A stretch of DNA of 64,000 nt from Dehalococcoidales bacterium (GCA_016932435.1 JAFGCW010000049.1:4080-68079), one strand, 5' to 3'. Counted from the stretch's first letter, positions 45,062 through 54,205 are shown. Made by a program: numbers and translations. Notes: a model not told the origin generated them from the sequence alone.

Positions 45062-45139
45062 TTTTTAAGGGAGGTGATGTGTTTGGAGATAAACTACCAG
45101 TAATTACTACCAAAATATTCACTGAAAAGGGAGAGTACT

Positions 45140-45559
45140 GTGTCAACCGAAGAGAATATGGCTAATCAGCGTCGTGTTTTTGAAGAAGGATTCAATCAGA
45201 AGAAGCTTGAAGTAATAGATGAGTTTTTCGCTCCTAGCTATTCTTTTAAGAGTCCGTTGGGTATGGATATTAAAGGTGCCGAAGGTTTTAAGGAGATTTT
45301 AGCTGTAACGCAATCCGCTTTACCTGATCTGCAAGTTACGATAGAAGATATGTTTGCCGCCAACGATAAAGTGGCAACCCGTTTCACGATGACAGGTACG
45401 TTCACTAACGAGATGATGGGGATATTTCCGACTGGTAAGAGTTTGTCAATATCCGGGATAGTCATTACTCGCTGGGAAGATGGTAAGGAAGTTGAAGCGT
45501 GGGAGAGTTTTGATACACTTGGTTATTATCAGCAATTAGGTCTTACTCCCCCTAACTGA
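45140..45559 (+). CDS. SnoaL-like / ester-cyclase-fold protein (paralogue 3)
   Basis: 139 residues, GTG start. FEEGFNQKKLEVIDEFFAPSYSFKSP, ALPDLQVTIEDMFAANDKVATRFTMTGTFTNEMMGIFPTGKSLSISGIVITRWEDGKEVEAWESFD matches SnoaL-type ester cyclases well (predicted SnoaL-like aldol condensation family). Downstream of the second leader copy and 36 nt before paralogue 4, so both may form an operon. Confidence 0.88.
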   Translation: MSTEENMANQRRVFEEGFNQKKLEVIDEFFAPSYSFKSPLGMDIKGAEGFKEILAVTQSALPDLQVTIEDMFAANDKVATRFTMTGTFTNEMMGIFPTGKSLSISGIVITRWEDGKEVEAWESFDTLGYYQQLGLTPPN

Positions 45560-45595
45560 AAAGATTGGGAAGTAAATATAAAGGAGACTTAAACA

Positions 45596-46033
45596 ATGGG
45601 TATAGAAGAGAATAAAGATGTTGTGCGGCGATATTTTGAGCTTTACAACCAACATGACCTAGATTCCGCCTATGAAATTCTTACTCCAGGTTGTTTTGGA
45701 GAAGGCGTTACATTGGAACAATCGAGACAGTTAGATATTATGATATTCAAATCATTTCCTGATTGGAAGATTACGATACTGGACATGGTAGCTGAAGGTG
45801 ATAAGGTAGCCTTTATAGAAAATTACACAGGGACACATACAGGTGAACCTTATATGGGTATCCCGCCGATGGGTAAGAAGCAAGATTTCAACGCTACCCG
45901 TATTCTCAGGATAGTCGATTACAAAATCGCGGAAATTAAAGGTACAGAAGATTTATTAAGTTCGGCGCAGCAGCTTGGAGTTTTACCTTCATTACCAGAA
46001 GCCATTCAAGCATATAATGAATCTTTGAAATAG
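45596..46033 (+). CDS. SnoaL-like / ester-cyclase-fold protein (paralogue 4)
   Basis: 145 residues, RBS AAAGGAG. MGIEENKDVVRRYFELYNQHDLDSAYEILTPGCFGEG, FPDWKITILDMVAEGDKVAFIENYTGTHTGEPYMGIPPMGKKQDFNATRILRIVDYKI. The N-terminus is shared with paralogues 1 and 2. Function unknown. The tRNA-Met gene lies 33 nt after it on the other strand. Confidence 0.88.
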   Translation: MGIEENKDVVRRYFELYNQHDLDSAYEILTPGCFGEGVTLEQSRQLDIMIFKSFPDWKITILDMVAEGDKVAFIENYTGTHTGEPYMGIPPMGKKQDFNATRILRIVDYKIAEIKGTEDLLSSAQQLGVLPSLPEAIQAYNESLK

Positions 46034-46066
46034 CACTACCGCTACCTGAAGAAGTTGGACACAAAT

Positions 46067-46141
46067 TGGTGGCAACGGGTGGATTCGGACCACCGACCAA
46101 GGGCTTATGAGTCCCCTGCTCTACCACTGAGCTACGTTGCC
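46067..46141 (-). tRNA. tRNA-Met (CAT anticodon)
   Basis: Full cloverleaf: acceptor GGCAACG/CGTTGCC, D stem GCTC/GAGC with short loop, anticodon loop CTCATAA (CAT at 46107-46109), T stem GGTGG/CCACC, discriminator A and encoded CCA. The anticodon stem has an A-G pair at its end. With CAT it may be elongator Met or lysidine-modified Ile2; I cannot separate these. The acceptor starts with a G-C pair, so it is not an initiator by that rule. Confidence 0.9.
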
Positions 46142-46421
46142 ACGTGAATAATTGTATCCACTGGAACTGCCAGTGTCAAGCATCCCTTGTGTTTCTTCCC
46201 CCGCTTTTTACCCCTTAAAACACCTATTCATCATCACTAAGATAACATACTCCGAATTTTTAATATTAGGAATTAATCACTTACATGATTCTCCGGATTC
46301 CGGTTTTCACCGGAATGGATATATACCTGTTTTTCTTTACATATACTGCCATCGGTAAAGAAATTGTGCTAGAATGTATCAGGTAATCACAGTTTACCTC
46401 CCGCAGTAAGGAAAGCGTTAT

Positions 46422-47402
46422 ATGGCTACTTTAAAGAAGCAGACAAAAAAGAAAAAAGCTCCGGTAGTGGTCCAGGAACGTGAACCGAATGTAGAACAGG
46501 TATCATGGGGCGATCTGACCTGGATAAACATAGAGGGGCCGACCGAAACCGAGATTAAATACCTCGCTTCGAAATACCCGTTTCATCCTCTCGATCTTGA
46601 TGATTGCCTCAGTAAGATCCAACGCCCCAAGATTGACGAATACAAAGATTACCTGTTTATTGTCTTCCACTTTCCCGTGTTTAACCCGGAAGCCAGGGTA
46701 ACGACGCCCAGCCAGGTTTCCGTGTTTATCGGCGACGGCTACCTGATCACTCTTCATAAGGGAGATCTGAAACCGCTGGTCAAACTGTTCCGTGACTGTG
46801 AACTGAATGAGGAAACCCGCGAGGAGAATTTTAACTATGGTTCGGGTTATCTCCTATACCGCGTTATCGACCGCCTTATAGATTACTGCCTGCCGATCCT
46901 GAGTAAGATCGGTGACAACATAGAAAAGGTCGAGGAAGAGATATTTTCCTCGGGTATTCCCAGGGGAATACGAGAAATATCGATACTCCGCCGCGACGTT
47001 ATCGCCTTCAGGAAAATCGTCTGGCCGATGCGCTCCGTACTGAATCGACTCGGAGTCAAGGTGCATCGTTTTACCAATACAGATCTTACCGTGTATTTCG
47101 GCGATGTTGTCGACCATCTTGACAGGATCTGGGACGGACTCGACGAATACAAGGAAATCGTCGAAGGGCTCAACGATACCCACGACTCTGTGGCTACCAA
47201 TCGTACCAACGAAGTGATAAGGATGCTGACCATTATCGCTACGGTACTTTTACCCATTACGGTCGTTGCCAGTATATTCGGAATGAATATACCGTTGGGC
47301 GTGTTTGGTGATTCTCAGTACGCGCCGGTATTCGTTACTCTTATCTGTCTGGTAATAATCGGTGGGATGCTCCTTTTCTTCAAGCACCATAAATGGATAT
47401 AG
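46422..47402 (+). CDS. corA: CorA-family Mg2+/Co2+ transporter
   Basis: 326 residues. N-terminal cytoplasmic domain (HPLDLDDCLSKIQRPKIDEYKDYLFIVFHFP), long helix, LNDTHDSVATNRTNEVIRMLTIIATVLLPITVVASIFGMNIPLG with the diagnostic GMN filter motif in TM1-loop, and TM2 ending FFKHHKW. Pentameric channel for Mg2+. ATG with GGAAAG upstream. Normal length. No Mg riboswitch is recognised in front. Confidence 0.94.
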   Translation: MATLKKQTKKKKAPVVVQEREPNVEQVSWGDLTWINIEGPTETEIKYLASKYPFHPLDLDDCLSKIQRPKIDEYKDYLFIVFHFPVFNPEARVTTPSQVSVFIGDGYLITLHKGDLKPLVKLFRDCELNEETREENFNYGSGYLLYRVIDRLIDYCLPILSKIGDNIEKVEEEIFSSGIPRGIREISILRRDVIAFRKIVWPMRSVLNRLGVKVHRFTNTDLTVYFGDVVDHLDRIWDGLDEYKEIVEGLNDTHDSVATNRTNEVIRMLTIIATVLLPITVVASIFGMNIPLGVFGDSQYAPVFVTLICLVIIGGMLLFFKHHKWI

Positions 47403-47441
47403 CCCGCGAATTCAGAATCCATTCCGGAGTATGACCTTTTT

Positions 47442-48110
47442 ATGAATGTATCGCACAGATTCGTGTTTATTGCGGTTGTTTTTGTGACATGCCTTATCAC
47501 GGCAAATATCATCGCGGTAAAGGTCATAAGCTATGGTTCCTTTATCCTTCCCGCAGCCATATTCGTCTTCCCTCTAAGTTATATATTCGGAGATGTTCTT
47601 ACCGAGGTGTACGGATACAGGTGGTCCAGAAGAGTTATCTGGCTCGGTTTCATCTGTAACCTGATATTCGTGTTCTTCGCATGGACAGGACAGTACCTGC
47701 CATCGGCGCCGTTCTGGGAAGGCCAGGCAGCGTACGAATCGATTCTTGGCTATACACCCCGGCTTCTCGCCGCTTCATTCTGCGGCTACCTCGTCGGGGA
47801 ATTCGTGAATTCCTTCATCCTGGCGAAAATGAAAATTTTTACCAGGGGTCGCTGGCTGTGGAGCAGGACTATCGCTTCCACGATAGTCGGTCAGGGACTG
47901 GATACTGCGATATTCATCATGCTGGCGTATATCGGCACACCGGTGTTCGATCCTATAATGATATTCAATCACTGGCTTGTAAAAACCGGTATCGAGATAA
48001 TCGCGACTCCTTTAACATACCTTGCGGTTAATTACCTTAAGAAGAAGGAGTCTATAGATACCTATGATCATGATACCGATTTTTCACCGTTTTCGATAAA
48101 GACCGGTTGA
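47442..48110 (+). CDS. Queuosine precursor transporter (VUT/YhhQ family)
   Basis: 222 residues, six membrane segments. FVTCLITANIIAVKV, FPLSYIFGDVLTEVYGYRWSRRVIWLGF, EFVNSFILAKMKIFTRGRWLWSRTIASTIVGQGLDTAIFIMLAYIG are the VUT pattern. YhhQ imports preQ0/preQ1 for tRNA queuosine. No preQ1 riboswitch is seen upstream. It is 40 nt after corA. Confidence 0.9.
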   Translation: MNVSHRFVFIAVVFVTCLITANIIAVKVISYGSFILPAAIFVFPLSYIFGDVLTEVYGYRWSRRVIWLGFICNLIFVFFAWTGQYLPSAPFWEGQAAYESILGYTPRLLAASFCGYLVGEFVNSFILAKMKIFTRGRWLWSRTIASTIVGQGLDTAIFIMLAYIGTPVFDPIMIFNHWLVKTGIEIIATPLTYLAVNYLKKKESIDTYDHDTDFSPFSIKTG

Positions 48111-48132
48111 AAGTACAGAGAGGTTGAAATTT

Positions 48133-48903
48133 ATGAATATTAAGTTGCTGGGCGCTCACAACTGCGAAACACGTGAATACGGTCATACCTGCTTTGTGGT
48201 CGATGATATCCTGGCGGTCGATGCCGGCAGCCTGACCTCAAACCTGTCAATGGAAGAACAGAACCGCCTGCAGGCGGTGATACTATCTCACCGACATTAC
48301 GACCATATCAGAGACGTAACTGCCCTTAGTACAAATTTTTATCACTCCAGAACGAGTATAGATCTATACACTTCTCCGGATGTGATTGAAACACTCGACA
48401 AGCACTTTTTTACAAGCGGTATATACAGGGACCTTACCGGAGAACCCCTGGGAAATCCTACCCTCAGGATGCATATCGTGGAACCATTCCAGACATATAC
48501 TATCGCGGGATATGAAATTACCCCTGTTCCGGTAAATCATTTCGGAATTACCAATGGTTTCAGGATAATTTCAGCGGAAGGGAAACAGGTATTTTATACA
48601 TCGGATACCGGTCCGGGACTTGAGGAATGCTGGAAAAACATATCACCAAAACTACTGATCATCGAGGTAACCGAAAATAATACCAGTGGAGAGGATTCTG
48701 AGAAACCCGGCCATCTCACTCCGAACCTGCTTAAACGGGAATTAATTTCGTTCCAGGAGATAAACAGATATATACCCGATGTCGTCACCGTTCATATGAG
48801 TCCCCGGATGGAAGAAGAAATTAAGACCGAACTTTCGGTAGTAGCGGATGATTTGAACTGCCGGATCACTCCAGGCTATGAGGGAATGGTAATCAGTTTA
48901 TAG
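48133..48903 (+). CDS. MBL-fold metal-dependent hydrolase
   Basis: 256 residues from ATG 48133 (GAGAGG 10 nt upstream). DDILAVDAGSLTSNLS, ILSHRHYDHIRD (HxHxDH metal motif), VNHFGITNGFRI and FYTSDTGPG (Asp ligand), then VTVHMSPR. A metallo-beta-lactamase fold hydrolase similar to 3',5'-cyclic-nucleotide phosphodiesterase-like or RNase Z-like proteins. Exact substrate unknown. The Mut7-C gene follows after 32 nt. Confidence 0.85.
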   Translation: MNIKLLGAHNCETREYGHTCFVVDDILAVDAGSLTSNLSMEEQNRLQAVILSHRHYDHIRDVTALSTNFYHSRTSIDLYTSPDVIETLDKHFFTSGIYRDLTGEPLGNPTLRMHIVEPFQTYTIAGYEITPVPVNHFGITNGFRIISAEGKQVFYTSDTGPGLEECWKNISPKLLIIEVTENNTSGEDSEKPGHLTPNLLKRELISFQEINRYIPDVVTVHMSPRMEEEIKTELSVVADDLNCRITPGYEGMVISL

Positions 48904-48935
48904 ATCCAAGTAGTGGCTCAAGTAGTGGTTAAGGA

Positions 48936-49403
48936 ATGAAGTTTATAGTCGACCATAACGTCGGAAAGCTGGTGAAATGGCTCAGGATGCTGGGGTATGA
49001 CACGGAATTTTTCACTGGTGAGGATGACTGGCAGATGGTAATCAACGCTCACAGAGAGGAAAGGATCATCCTTACCAGGGATACCGGGATTATGAAACTC
49101 GGTATAGTTGACAGCGGCAAGGTAAAAGCCATTCTTGTTAATAGTGATGAGCCGGAGGAACAAATCCGGCAGGTAAACGAATCAATTGACCTGGATTTTC
49201 GGTGTGGATTGTTCACCCGTTGCATGGAATGCAATACACTTCTCGAAAAACGGACTATAGATGAGGTGCAAGACCGGGTTCCTCCGTATGTGTATGAAAC
49301 CCAGGAAGAATATATGGAATGTCCTGCCTGTAACAGGATCTACTGGAAAGGCACTCACTGGCAGGCAATGATAATAAAACTACAAAAACTTGTGGGAACT
49401 TAA
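48936..49403 (+). CDS. Mut7-C (PIN-like RNase plus zinc ribbon) protein
   Basis: 155 residues. MKFIVDHNVGKLVKWLRMLGYDTEFF, ERIILTRDTGIM with acidic PIN-like residues D6 and D-residue in TRDTG, and a C-terminal zinc ribbon with two CxxC pairs (CMEC, CPAC) ending YWKGTHWQ. Mut7-C proteins are predicted RNases. Partner or target is unknown. Confidence 0.9.
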   Translation: MKFIVDHNVGKLVKWLRMLGYDTEFFTGEDDWQMVINAHREERIILTRDTGIMKLGIVDSGKVKAILVNSDEPEEQIRQVNESIDLDFRCGLFTRCMECNTLLEKRTIDEVQDRVPPYVYETQEEYMECPACNRIYWKGTHWQAMIIKLQKLVGT

Positions 49404-49481
49404 ATAAGGAGCCGATAGTGTCTTGACCCTATTCGGGGTTATTGTTACACTTCAAGTTAACAAGACATAACAGGATATATT

Positions 49482-51047
49482 ATGAAAATAGTAACAGCCA
49501 ATCAGATGATGCGTATCGACCGTGAGTGTGCGGAAAACGGTTTGCCGACAAGTATTCTCATGGAGAATGCGGGAAAGGCAGTCGCGGTCGAGGCTGCGCG
49601 GATACTGGGAGAATACTATTCAAAGAAAATCGTTATCCTCGCCGGTCCCGGAAACAATGGCGGAGACGGTCTGGTAGCTGCTAGGTATCTCTGGGATTCC
49701 GGACTTGAGGTCAGGCTTTACCTGTTTGGCAAAAAACGGGTAGATGATCCCAACCTTGAATTGATCCATGACAGGAACATATCCTGCACTGAGGTATCTA
49801 CGGACAATGACCTTAACGAACTCACTACCGACTTGCGGGATACCGATGCCGTACTGGACGCTCTGTTCGGAACGGGTACCAATCGTCCCCTGGAAGGTGT
49901 TTTCAGACAGGCGCTGGATATGATCGGTAAAGCATCCAGGGAGAATCCAAATCTGCAGGTATTCGCGGTTGATATTCCTTCGGGAATGAATGCTGATACC
50001 GGGGCTGTCGATGATGTTTGTCTTTATGCTGATGATACCATAACACTCGGGTATCCCAAGGTTGGGATGTACAACTATCCCGGTTCAGAAAGAGTCGGCA
50101 GGATAACGGTGGTAGATATCGGCATACCACCACAGATGGCAGAGGGTATCAGTTTAGAGTTGAATACAGCTGAAAAAATTAAACCTCTATTGCCTCGGCG
50201 ACCGATAAGCGCAAACAAGGGAACCTTCGGAAAGGTGCTGGTAATTGCCGGTTCGGTGAACTATATTGGTGCTGCTTATCTAGCCTGCTCAGGTGCTATG
50301 AGAGTTGGAGCCGGACTGGTAACACTGGCAGCTCCCACCAGCATCCAACCGGTATTGGCATCGAAGTTAACTGAAGCGACATACCTGCCCTTGCCTGAGA
50401 TCAACGGCCGAATCAATTCAAAAATCTCGGTAAAACTACTCGAAGATGAACTTCCGAAATATGATTCTCTGCTTGTTGGCTGCGGGTTGGGACAAAGTGA
50501 ACAGACCGTAGACCTGATCAGACGATTGTTATTCGACAATGAAATAGATTTACCTCCGGTAGTACTTGACGCCGATGCGTTGAATATACTGGCGGATGAG
50601 CCTGAATGGTGGCGGCGTTTTACAGGTAGTGCTATACTAACACCACATCCCGGTGAAATGTCACGTTTAACCGAGGTTCAGGTAAATGAGATACAACAGG
50701 ATAGACTAAAGGTTGCCGAAGAAGCAGCACAGAAGTGGAATCAGACGGTTGTGCTGAAAGGAGCTTATTCGGTAATTGCATCGCCGGAAAACCCTTCGGT
50801 TATAAACCCGGCAGCTAACCCGGGGCTGGCCTCAGCCGGCACGGGTGACGTACTTGCTGGAGTGATTTCCGGATTACTTGCCCAGGATCTACCTTCAGCC
50901 GACGCGGCTTCATGCGGTGTGTATCTGCATGGTGAAGCTGGAGAGAGTGTGAGAAAGAAACTTGGCGATACCGGTATAATCGCCTCGGACCTGTTACCGG
51001 AACTCCCGGTAATAATAAAAAAGATAAAAGAAGGAATTTCAGGATAA
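49482..51047 (+). CDS. nnr: Bifunctional NAD(P)H-hydrate epimerase / ADP-dependent dehydratase
   Basis: 521 residues. N-terminal YjeF_N epimerase (residues 1-220: GPGNNGGDGLVAARYL, DALFGTGTNRPLEG, VDIPSGMNADTG) fused to a C-terminal YjeF_C ribokinase-like dehydratase (225-521: KGTFGKVLVIAGS, VLDADALNILA, TPHPGEMSRL, GLASAGTGDVLAGVISG). Repairs NADHX/NADPHX. The fusion is the common bacterial form. Starts a cofactor cluster with coaX-coaC-coaB. Confidence 0.95.
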   Translation: MKIVTANQMMRIDRECAENGLPTSILMENAGKAVAVEAARILGEYYSKKIVILAGPGNNGGDGLVAARYLWDSGLEVRLYLFGKKRVDDPNLELIHDRNISCTEVSTDNDLNELTTDLRDTDAVLDALFGTGTNRPLEGVFRQALDMIGKASRENPNLQVFAVDIPSGMNADTGAVDDVCLYADDTITLGYPKVGMYNYPGSERVGRITVVDIGIPPQMAEGISLELNTAEKIKPLLPRRPISANKGTFGKVLVIAGSVNYIGAAYLACSGAMRVGAGLVTLAAPTSIQPVLASKLTEATYLPLPEINGRINSKISVKLLEDELPKYDSLLVGCGLGQSEQTVDLIRRLLFDNEIDLPPVVLDADALNILADEPEWWRRFTGSAILTPHPGEMSRLTEVQVNEIQQDRLKVAEEAAQKWNQTVVLKGAYSVIASPENPSVINPAANPGLASAGTGDVLAGVISGLLAQDLPSADAASCGVYLHGEAGESVRKKLGDTGIIASDLLPELPVIIKKIKEGISG

Positions 51048-51067
51048 CCCGCACAGGAGAAAAGGGT

Positions 51068-51835
51068 ATGCTGCTGGCGATAGATACAGGAAACACGAGT
51101 GTTACTATAGGGGTGTTTGAAGAAGAGAACCTCCGTGCTACCTGGCGTATATATACCCGTATAAATCAGATGGCCGATGAGTATGCGGTCATGATATTGA
51201 ACCTCCTGAAACAGCAGGCCCTTGAAGTTTCCGATATCAATGATGTAGCGATCAGCTGTGTTGTGCCGCCTTTACGCAGCACATTCAATGAACTGTTTCG
51301 TAAATACTTCAATATAACACCGCTTATGGTAGGACCGGGAATTAAGACCGGAATACGCATCCGAATCGATAATCCGAGAGAGGTAGGTTCCGACCGGATA
51401 GCGAATGCCACCGCTGCTCATACAATATATAAAGACGATGTGATCGTAGTGGCTATGGGGACGGCCACCGCTTTCGATACTGTTTCGAAAGAAGGTGATT
51501 ATCTGGGAGGAGCGGTGGCACCGGGATTTGCCATATCTGCAGAAGCTCTTTTCACCCGTACTGCGGCTTTACCCCGTGTCGAGTTCGTTCGACCTAAAAA
51601 AGCGATCGGCTCCAGTACGGTCACGGCTATACAGTCAGGATTGATATTCGGCTATGCCGGATTAATCGAAGGCGTGGTAACCCGGATACAGGAAGAAATG
51701 GGTAAGAAAGCCATGGTCGTTGCTACCGGGGGTTATGCCGAACTGGTTGCCGGTGAGACAAGGGTAATAGATACGGTAAACCCCAACCTTACACTTATGG
51801 GACTGAAGATTCTTTACGAAATGAATACCGCCTAG
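51068..51835 (+). CDS. coaX: Type III pantothenate kinase
   Basis: 255 residues. LLAIDTGNTSVTIGVFE (phosphate loop), VGSDRIANATAAHTIY (substrate), GTATAFDTVSKEGDYLGGAVAPGF and TGGYAELVA are the CoaX motifs of the ASKHA fold. First step of CoA synthesis from pantothenate. 20 nt behind nnr, and 21 nt before coaC, so one operon. Confidence 0.95.
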   Translation: MLLAIDTGNTSVTIGVFEEENLRATWRIYTRINQMADEYAVMILNLLKQQALEVSDINDVAISCVVPPLRSTFNELFRKYFNITPLMVGPGIKTGIRIRIDNPREVGSDRIANATAAHTIYKDDVIVVAMGTATAFDTVSKEGDYLGGAVAPGFAISAEALFTRTAALPRVEFVRPKKAIGSSTVTAIQSGLIFGYAGLIEGVVTRIQEEMGKKAMVVATGGYAELVAGETRVIDTVNPNLTLMGLKILYEMNTA

Positions 51836-51856
51836 CCTTTACTCAAGGAGGCCGAA

Positions 51857-52405
51857 ATGTCCGAAGAAAAAACAGTAGTACTTGGAGTAACCGGCGGAAT
51901 TGCCGCCTATAAAGCGGCGGATATTGCGAGTAAACTGGTACAGTCGGGAATGACTGTTAAGACGATTATGACCTGTTCAGCTACCGAGTTTGTCACTCCG
52001 CTTACCTTTCGAAATCTAACGGGACAGCCGGTAGTGACGGATATGTTCGACCTTGAATCCGAATACAGTGTAGAACACGTAGCGCTTGCCGAAGCTGCCG
52101 ACGTGGTAGTAATCGCGCCGGCAACCGCCAATATCATAGCCAAAATAGCCTGTGGCATTGCAGACGATTCTCTTACCTGTACCGTCCTAGCTACGGAAGC
52201 CCCTGTGGTTGTAGCGCCGTCTATGAACGATAACATGTATAAAAATACTGTTACCCAGGAAAACATCGAAAAGCTGAAAAAACGCGGATTTATTATTGTT
52301 GAACCTGAGTACGGCCGGCTTGCATCGGGTAAGATCGGCCAGGGAAGACTTGCTGAAATAGAAAAGATAATCGAAGCCGTAAACCTGTCACTGGATAAAC
52401 AGTAA
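51857..52405 (+). CDS. coaC: Phosphopantothenoylcysteine decarboxylase (separate CoaC)
   Basis: 182 residues. Flavoprotein fold: VTGGIAAYKAADIASKL, VEHVALAEAADVVVIAPATANIIAKIACGIADDSL (active His), APSMNDNMY (PxMNxxMx motif) and LASGKIGQGRLAE. The Cys of the E. coli enzyme's loop (ACGDVGPGRMA) is Ser here, a change seen in many bacteria. Usually fused with CoaB; here split, with stop and next start overlapping (TAATG). Confidence 0.9.
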   Translation: MSEEKTVVLGVTGGIAAYKAADIASKLVQSGMTVKTIMTCSATEFVTPLTFRNLTGQPVVTDMFDLESEYSVEHVALAEAADVVVIAPATANIIAKIACGIADDSLTCTVLATEAPVVVAPSMNDNMYKNTVTQENIEKLKKRGFIIVEPEYGRLASGKIGQGRLAEIEKIIEAVNLSLDKQ

Positions 52406-53049
52406 TGAGTCTCGCAGGCAAGCATATCATCGTCAGCGCGGGAGGTAATCGTGAACCGATCGATCCCGTTCGCTATATCGGAAATCGTTCCTCAGGCAAA
52501 ATGGGTTTTGCTCTTGCCGATGCCGCGAAAGACAGGAAAATGAAGGTCACGCTGGTGACTACTATCTCTCCCCCTAATCCGTCGAACTACGATGAGATCA
52601 ACTTCGTGGAAACTGTTGCCGAGATGAGGGAAGCTGTTCTTGAAAGCTGTGAATCAGCCGATATCCTGATAATGGCGGCGGCAGTTGCCGACTATACGGT
52701 GGTAAATCCCGCTCCGAACAAGATAAAGAAGAAAGGCGATAAGCTGATCCTTGAACTGGTGCAGACAAAGGATTTTCTCCTGGAAGTGCCTGATACTGTC
52801 TTGAAAGTAGGATTTGCTGCCGAGACCGAAGACCTGCTGAACAACGCTCAGAAGAAACTTGTCGAAAAACGCCTGGCTTTCATTTGTGCCAATGATGTAT
52901 CGGCACCGGATGCCGGTTTTGCCGTAGATACGAACAGGATCACCATTCTTTATAAAGACGGCCGACAGGAAGAATTACCCCTGATGAGTAAAAGGGAAGT
53001 AGCGGAAAAGATACTCGACCGGGTAGAAGAGATGATGGTCAGTGGATGA
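52405..53049 (+). CDS. coaB: Phosphopantothenate-cysteine ligase (separate CoaB)
   Basis: 214 residues. IIVSAGGNREPIDPVRYIGNRSSGKMGFALADAA, then MAAAVADYTVVNPAPNKIKK, VLKVGFAAETEDLL, and FICANDVSAPDAGFAVDTNRITIL are CoaB motifs. It joins phosphopantothenate and Cys. It is translated from an overlapping start after coaC; the two stand for the usual CoaBC fusion. Confidence 0.93.
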   Translation: MSLAGKHIIVSAGGNREPIDPVRYIGNRSSGKMGFALADAAKDRKMKVTLVTTISPPNPSNYDEINFVETVAEMREAVLESCESADILIMAAAVADYTVVNPAPNKIKKKGDKLILELVQTKDFLLEVPDTVLKVGFAAETEDLLNNAQKKLVEKRLAFICANDVSAPDAGFAVDTNRITILYKDGRQEELPLMSKREVAEKILDRVEEMMVSG

Positions 53050-53050
53050 G

Positions 53051-53482
53051 ATGATTATACGGCAGTATTTACCTGAAGACGAGGAAACCGTTATTAATCT
53101 CTGGAAAATATGTAATCTCACAAAGCCCTGGAATAATCCTGAACAGGATATCAACCGCAAACTGGAAAACAGCCCTGAATTATTTCTTGTAGGTACTATT
53201 AATGGTATAATCGTTGCGTCTGTAATGGCTGGTTACGACGGGCATCGTGGCTGGATATATTATCTTGCAGTAGATCCCGAACACCGGAAGCAGGGACTGG
53301 GAAGGCAGATGATGACGGCTGCCGAAGAAAAACTCCTGGAAATCGGATGTCCGAAGATTGATCTTATGGTGCGGAAAAACAACATGGATGTTATTACTTT
53401 TTATGAAAAGATCGGTTATGGTCATGATGAAGTTATCACGATGTCCAGGAGACTGATAGAAGACGAACCGAACAATGGATGA
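53051..53482 (+). CDS. ypeA: GNAT acetyltransferase, YpeA-like
   Basis: 143 residues from ATG 53051. INLWKICNLTKPWNNPEQDINRKLENSPELFLVGTINGIIVASVMAGYDGHRGWIYYLAVDPEHRKQGLGRQMMTAAE is the YpeA pattern with the acetyl-CoA motif RKQGLGRQ and GYDGHRG. Substrate unknown. It starts 1 nt after the coaB stop. Confidence 0.88.
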   Translation: MIIRQYLPEDEETVINLWKICNLTKPWNNPEQDINRKLENSPELFLVGTINGIIVASVMAGYDGHRGWIYYLAVDPEHRKQGLGRQMMTAAEEKLLEIGCPKIDLMVRKNNMDVITFYEKIGYGHDEVITMSRRLIEDEPNNG

Positions 53483-53816
53483 TATTACTACCACTCTCAT
53501 ACGAATGATTCCCTCACTTGTTGTCTGGCTGATAGGACTTATTTTGTCGATCAAAATGCTCAGACGCGGGGGAACTAGACCCGAGAAGCTGCTTATAGCC
53601 GGTTGCAGCCTGATCCTTCTCAACACGATCCTCAGTCCTCTTTCAGGGATACTGATTGATATATGGGTGAACCAGGAGAATGCCGGTATAACATCAATAG
53701 GCAGGGCGATGGCTCTGATATCCATACCAAGGATGATTATCAGTCTGGCTGGCTTCATCTGCCTGGTAATGGCGTTCTGGATTAAGTTCAAGGTTAAGAA
53801 GCCGGGGGTGACGTAG
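53475..53816 (+). CDS. Hypothetical membrane protein (tandem paralogue A)
   Basis: 113 residues with three or four membrane segments: VVWLIGLILSIKMLRRGGTRPEKLLIAGCSLILLNTIL and IISLAGFICLVMAFWIKFKVKK. It overlaps ypeA by 8 nt. The next gene has the same layout (IMLRRGGGRPERFFITGAALNTLG; ICLIYAFWLKFKKK), so both are paralogues. Function unknown. Confidence 0.75.
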   Translation: MDDITTTLIRMIPSLVVWLIGLILSIKMLRRGGTRPEKLLIAGCSLILLNTILSPLSGILIDIWVNQENAGITSIGRAMALISIPRMIISLAGFICLVMAFWIKFKVKKPGVT

Positions 53817-54205
53817 TGGACACCGGCGATGTGTTGATGATGATTTTTTCCGGATTTCTTGGATTCGGGATTCCGATCCTTTTTTGGATTGGGACTATCA
53901 TCTTTGGTAGCATAATGCTGAGACGAGGTGGTGGAAGACCTGAACGGTTTTTCATTACTGGAGCTGCTCTGAACACCTTGGGAACATTATTACGCATACC
54001 GATTGTATACCTACCTTTCTGGATATCTTCCAGAAGTACTGGTATAGATATTATGCGGAATATTAACTTTGGTGTCGGACTTGCTGTTAATATAATCAGT
54101 GCAGTTGGAGTGATCTGTTTAATCTACGCTTTCTGGCTGAAGTTTAAGAAAAAACAGACCGAACAGGCAGTTCCCACTCAAGCAGATCATGAGATAATTC
54201 AGTAA
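53816..54205 (+). CDS. Hypothetical membrane protein (tandem paralogue B)
   Basis: 129 residues, GTG start overlapping the stop of paralogue A. Same four-helix plan with MLRRGGGRPERFF and the tail AFWLKFKKKQTEQ; the C-terminus adds a short polar stretch. No known domain. Downstream is the regulated valS leader, so this is the last gene of the cofactor operon. Confidence 0.75.
   Translation: MDTGDVLMMIFSGFLGFGIPILFWIGTIIFGSIMLRRGGGRPERFFITGAALNTLGTLLRIPIVYLPFWISSRSTGIDIMRNINFGVGLAVNIISAVGVICLIYAFWLKFKKKQTEQAVPTQADHEIIQ

Noticed and set aside
53180..53791. Minus-strand reading frame of 203 codons
   Set aside because: Covers ypeA and a membrane gene on the other strand, which have better evidence.
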